13,352 bases of DNA, taken from the NCBI GenBank assembly GCA_902476765.1, contig CABSEJ010000089.1, positions 1 to 13,352 of the forward strand. Direction: 5' to 3'. A program made the position numbers and the translations under genes. The notes under the pieces are model-generated. The model ran no database searches. It was not told the DNA's origin and was given only the letters and a program-made list of their open reading frames with translations. Within the stretch, counting starts at the first letter, position 1, and each line of letters starts with the position of its first letter. Positions 12,348 through 13,352 of the stretch are shown one piece after another. The stretch comes from an uncultured Blautia sp. (GTDB taxonomy: Bacteria; Bacillota; Clostridia; Lachnospirales; Lachnospiraceae).

Positions 12348-13352
12348 ATGCAGTTGGATTACAAGGACATCATTATCAAACACTACGCGCTATCAATGTC
12401 CGGTAGCGAAATAGCTCGTCAGACTGGTTTCAGCAAGTCTGGCGTTAATGACTTCTTGAGAGCATTCAAGAAGTGCGAAGATCTGAGCTATCCATTACCA
12501 GCAGGCATCACTAACTATGGTATTGCCCTGAAGGTGTATGGATCTGTACCTGGATCAGGAGGTCGAAATGAGAACATCGAGTTACCTGATTATGAAGAGG
12601 CTGCCAAGCTTATGGCTACCCGTAAAAACATGACACTCATGTTTCTTTGGAACCGCTATAAGAAAAAGTGCGAAGAAGAAGGTGCTCGTTTCTATCAATA
12701 CAGCCAGTATTGTGAGCTCTACAACAAGTGGTGTGAAGAGAATTATGAGACCGCCCACTTTGATGCTGTTGTCGCACAAAAGATGGAAGTTGACTTTGCT
12801 GGACAGACGTTCTCCATGACAGATCCTCTTACCGGTGAGATTATGACCATCGTCGTTTTTGTAGCTATCCTGCCTTATTCACAGTATATCTATGCAGAAG
12901 GAATGCTCTCAACGAAGGAGCCACAGTGGATTGATGTCAACAATCATGCATTGAATTACTTTGGTGGAGTTCCTGCATTAGTAGTCTGTGATAACTGTAA
13001 ACAAGCTGTTATCGTTAATCAAGACTGGATTGAACCTGAACTAAACAAGGATTATGCTGACTGGGCTGACCACTATGGCACCGTTATTCTTCCAGCGAAG
13101 GTTCGTAAGCCGAAGTTCAAAAGTTCTGTAGAAAACGCAGTAGGCATTCTCGAGAAGGGCTTCTTCCACAAACTTGAAGAACGCCAGTATTTCTCACTGG
13201 AACAGTTTAATAAGGATCTCTGGAAGGAACTGGAGGCTCTGAATAAAGAGCCATTCAAGAAGAAAGAACACAATAGATACTACTATTGGGAAGAAGAGAA
13301 ACTTGAATTGATGCCGCTCCCCTCCATGCATTACGAGTACATGGAGAGAAAA
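12348..13352 (+). CDS. istA: IS21-family transposase IstA, 5' part (continues past right edge)
   Basis: An open frame of 335 codons runs from ATG 12348 (AAGGAGG at 12334-12340) to the last base of the window without a stop. The N-terminus has a helix-turn-helix (MSGSEIARQTGFSKSGVNDFL, about 17-37). The integrase core shows the DDE residues D149 (MEVDFAGQ), D215 (VVCDNCKQAV) and E262 (SSVENAVG), with 46 residues between the last two. KPKFKSSVENAVG replaces the more common KPRDKGKVENAVG type. IstA cuts and joins the IS ends, usually helped by the ATPase IstB, whose gene should follow. Codon choice differs from neighbours: CGT, CGC and CGA supply 7 of 10 arginines, whereas host genes here favour AGA/AGG. 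This is consistent with recent arrival from elsewhere. Confidence 0.95.
   Translation, partial: MQLDYKDIIIKHYALSMSGSEIARQTGFSKSGVNDFLRAFKKCEDLSYPLPAGITNYGIALKVYGSVPGSGGRNENIELPDYEEAAKLMATRKNMTLMFLWNRYKKKCEEEGARFYQYSQYCELYNKWCEENYETAHFDAVVAQKMEVDFAGQTFSMTDPLTGEIMTIVVFVAILPYSQYIYAEGMLSTKEPQWIDVNNHALNYFGGVPALVVCDNCKQAVIVNQDWIEPELNKDYADWADHYGTVILPAKVRKPKFKSSVENAVGILEKGFFHKLEERQYFSLEQFNKDLWKELEALNKEPFKKKEHNRYYYWEEEKLELMPLPSMHYEYMERK

Larger units (their letters stand above)
12181..13352 (+). mobile_element. IS21-family insertion sequence, left end and istA (right part outside window)
   Basis: The element starts where the response regulator reading frame loses its family match. A candidate left tip is the TG at 12181-12182, as IS21-family ends begin with TG, but the exact border could shift by a few bases. 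Terminal repeats, a leader of about 160 nt and istA follow. The right part, expected to carry istB and the other end, is outside the window, so the target duplication cannot be checked. A TATAAT at 12290-12295 could be an internal -10, but no good -35 pairs with it. Confidence 0.88.

Overview
The window looks like a piece of a Gram-positive Clostridia chromosome, most likely Lachnospiraceae. The evidence is moderate G+C, purine-rich coding strands, strong GGAGG ribosome binding sites, and a parB - DUF4446 - serS - DUF3881 order. In many Clostridia parB and its DUF4446 neighbour sit in the parAB cluster near the replication origin, so the left edge is probably close to oriC. That placement is inference; oriC itself is not visible.

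Layout: (1) 1-3292 is core chromosome, all on the + strand: the 3' end of parB, a one-pass membrane DUF4446 protein, seryl-tRNA synthetase and a DUF3881 protein. Three spaced direct repeats lie in the gap before serS. (2) 3293-3597 holds a strong hairpin terminator followed by a good sigma-A promoter with A-rich repeats upstream. It marks the switch from core to accessory genes. (3) 3598-10421 is a tightly packed five-gene operon: GH29 alpha-L-fucosidase, DeoR-type repressor, CutC-family protein, a large multidomain transglutaminase-fold protein, and an M28 zinc aminopeptidase. No product has an evident signal peptide, so the set appears to work in the cytoplasm. (4) 10422-10874 holds degenerate GGATAA repeats, a tRNA-Arg(CCU) gene with its own promoter-like signals and terminator, and the promoter of the next gene. 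(5) 10875-12182 is a YesN-type response regulator that loses most of its AraC-type DNA-binding domain where (6) an IS21-family element begins. That element's istA gene runs off the right edge.

How the operon may work: a cytoplasmic fucosidase, a transglutaminase-fold hydrolase (the fold shared with peptide:N-glycanase) and an aminopeptidase would together suit breakdown of imported fucosylated glycopeptides or glycoamino acids, with the DeoR-type protein sensing a sugar phosphate. This is a hypothesis from gene content. No transporter or kinase gene is in the operon.

The most unusual sequence structures are a 30-bp in-frame minisatellite that covers the start of the M28 gene, including its start codon, and an internal duplication in the transglutaminase protein whose second copy has lost the catalytic cysteine.
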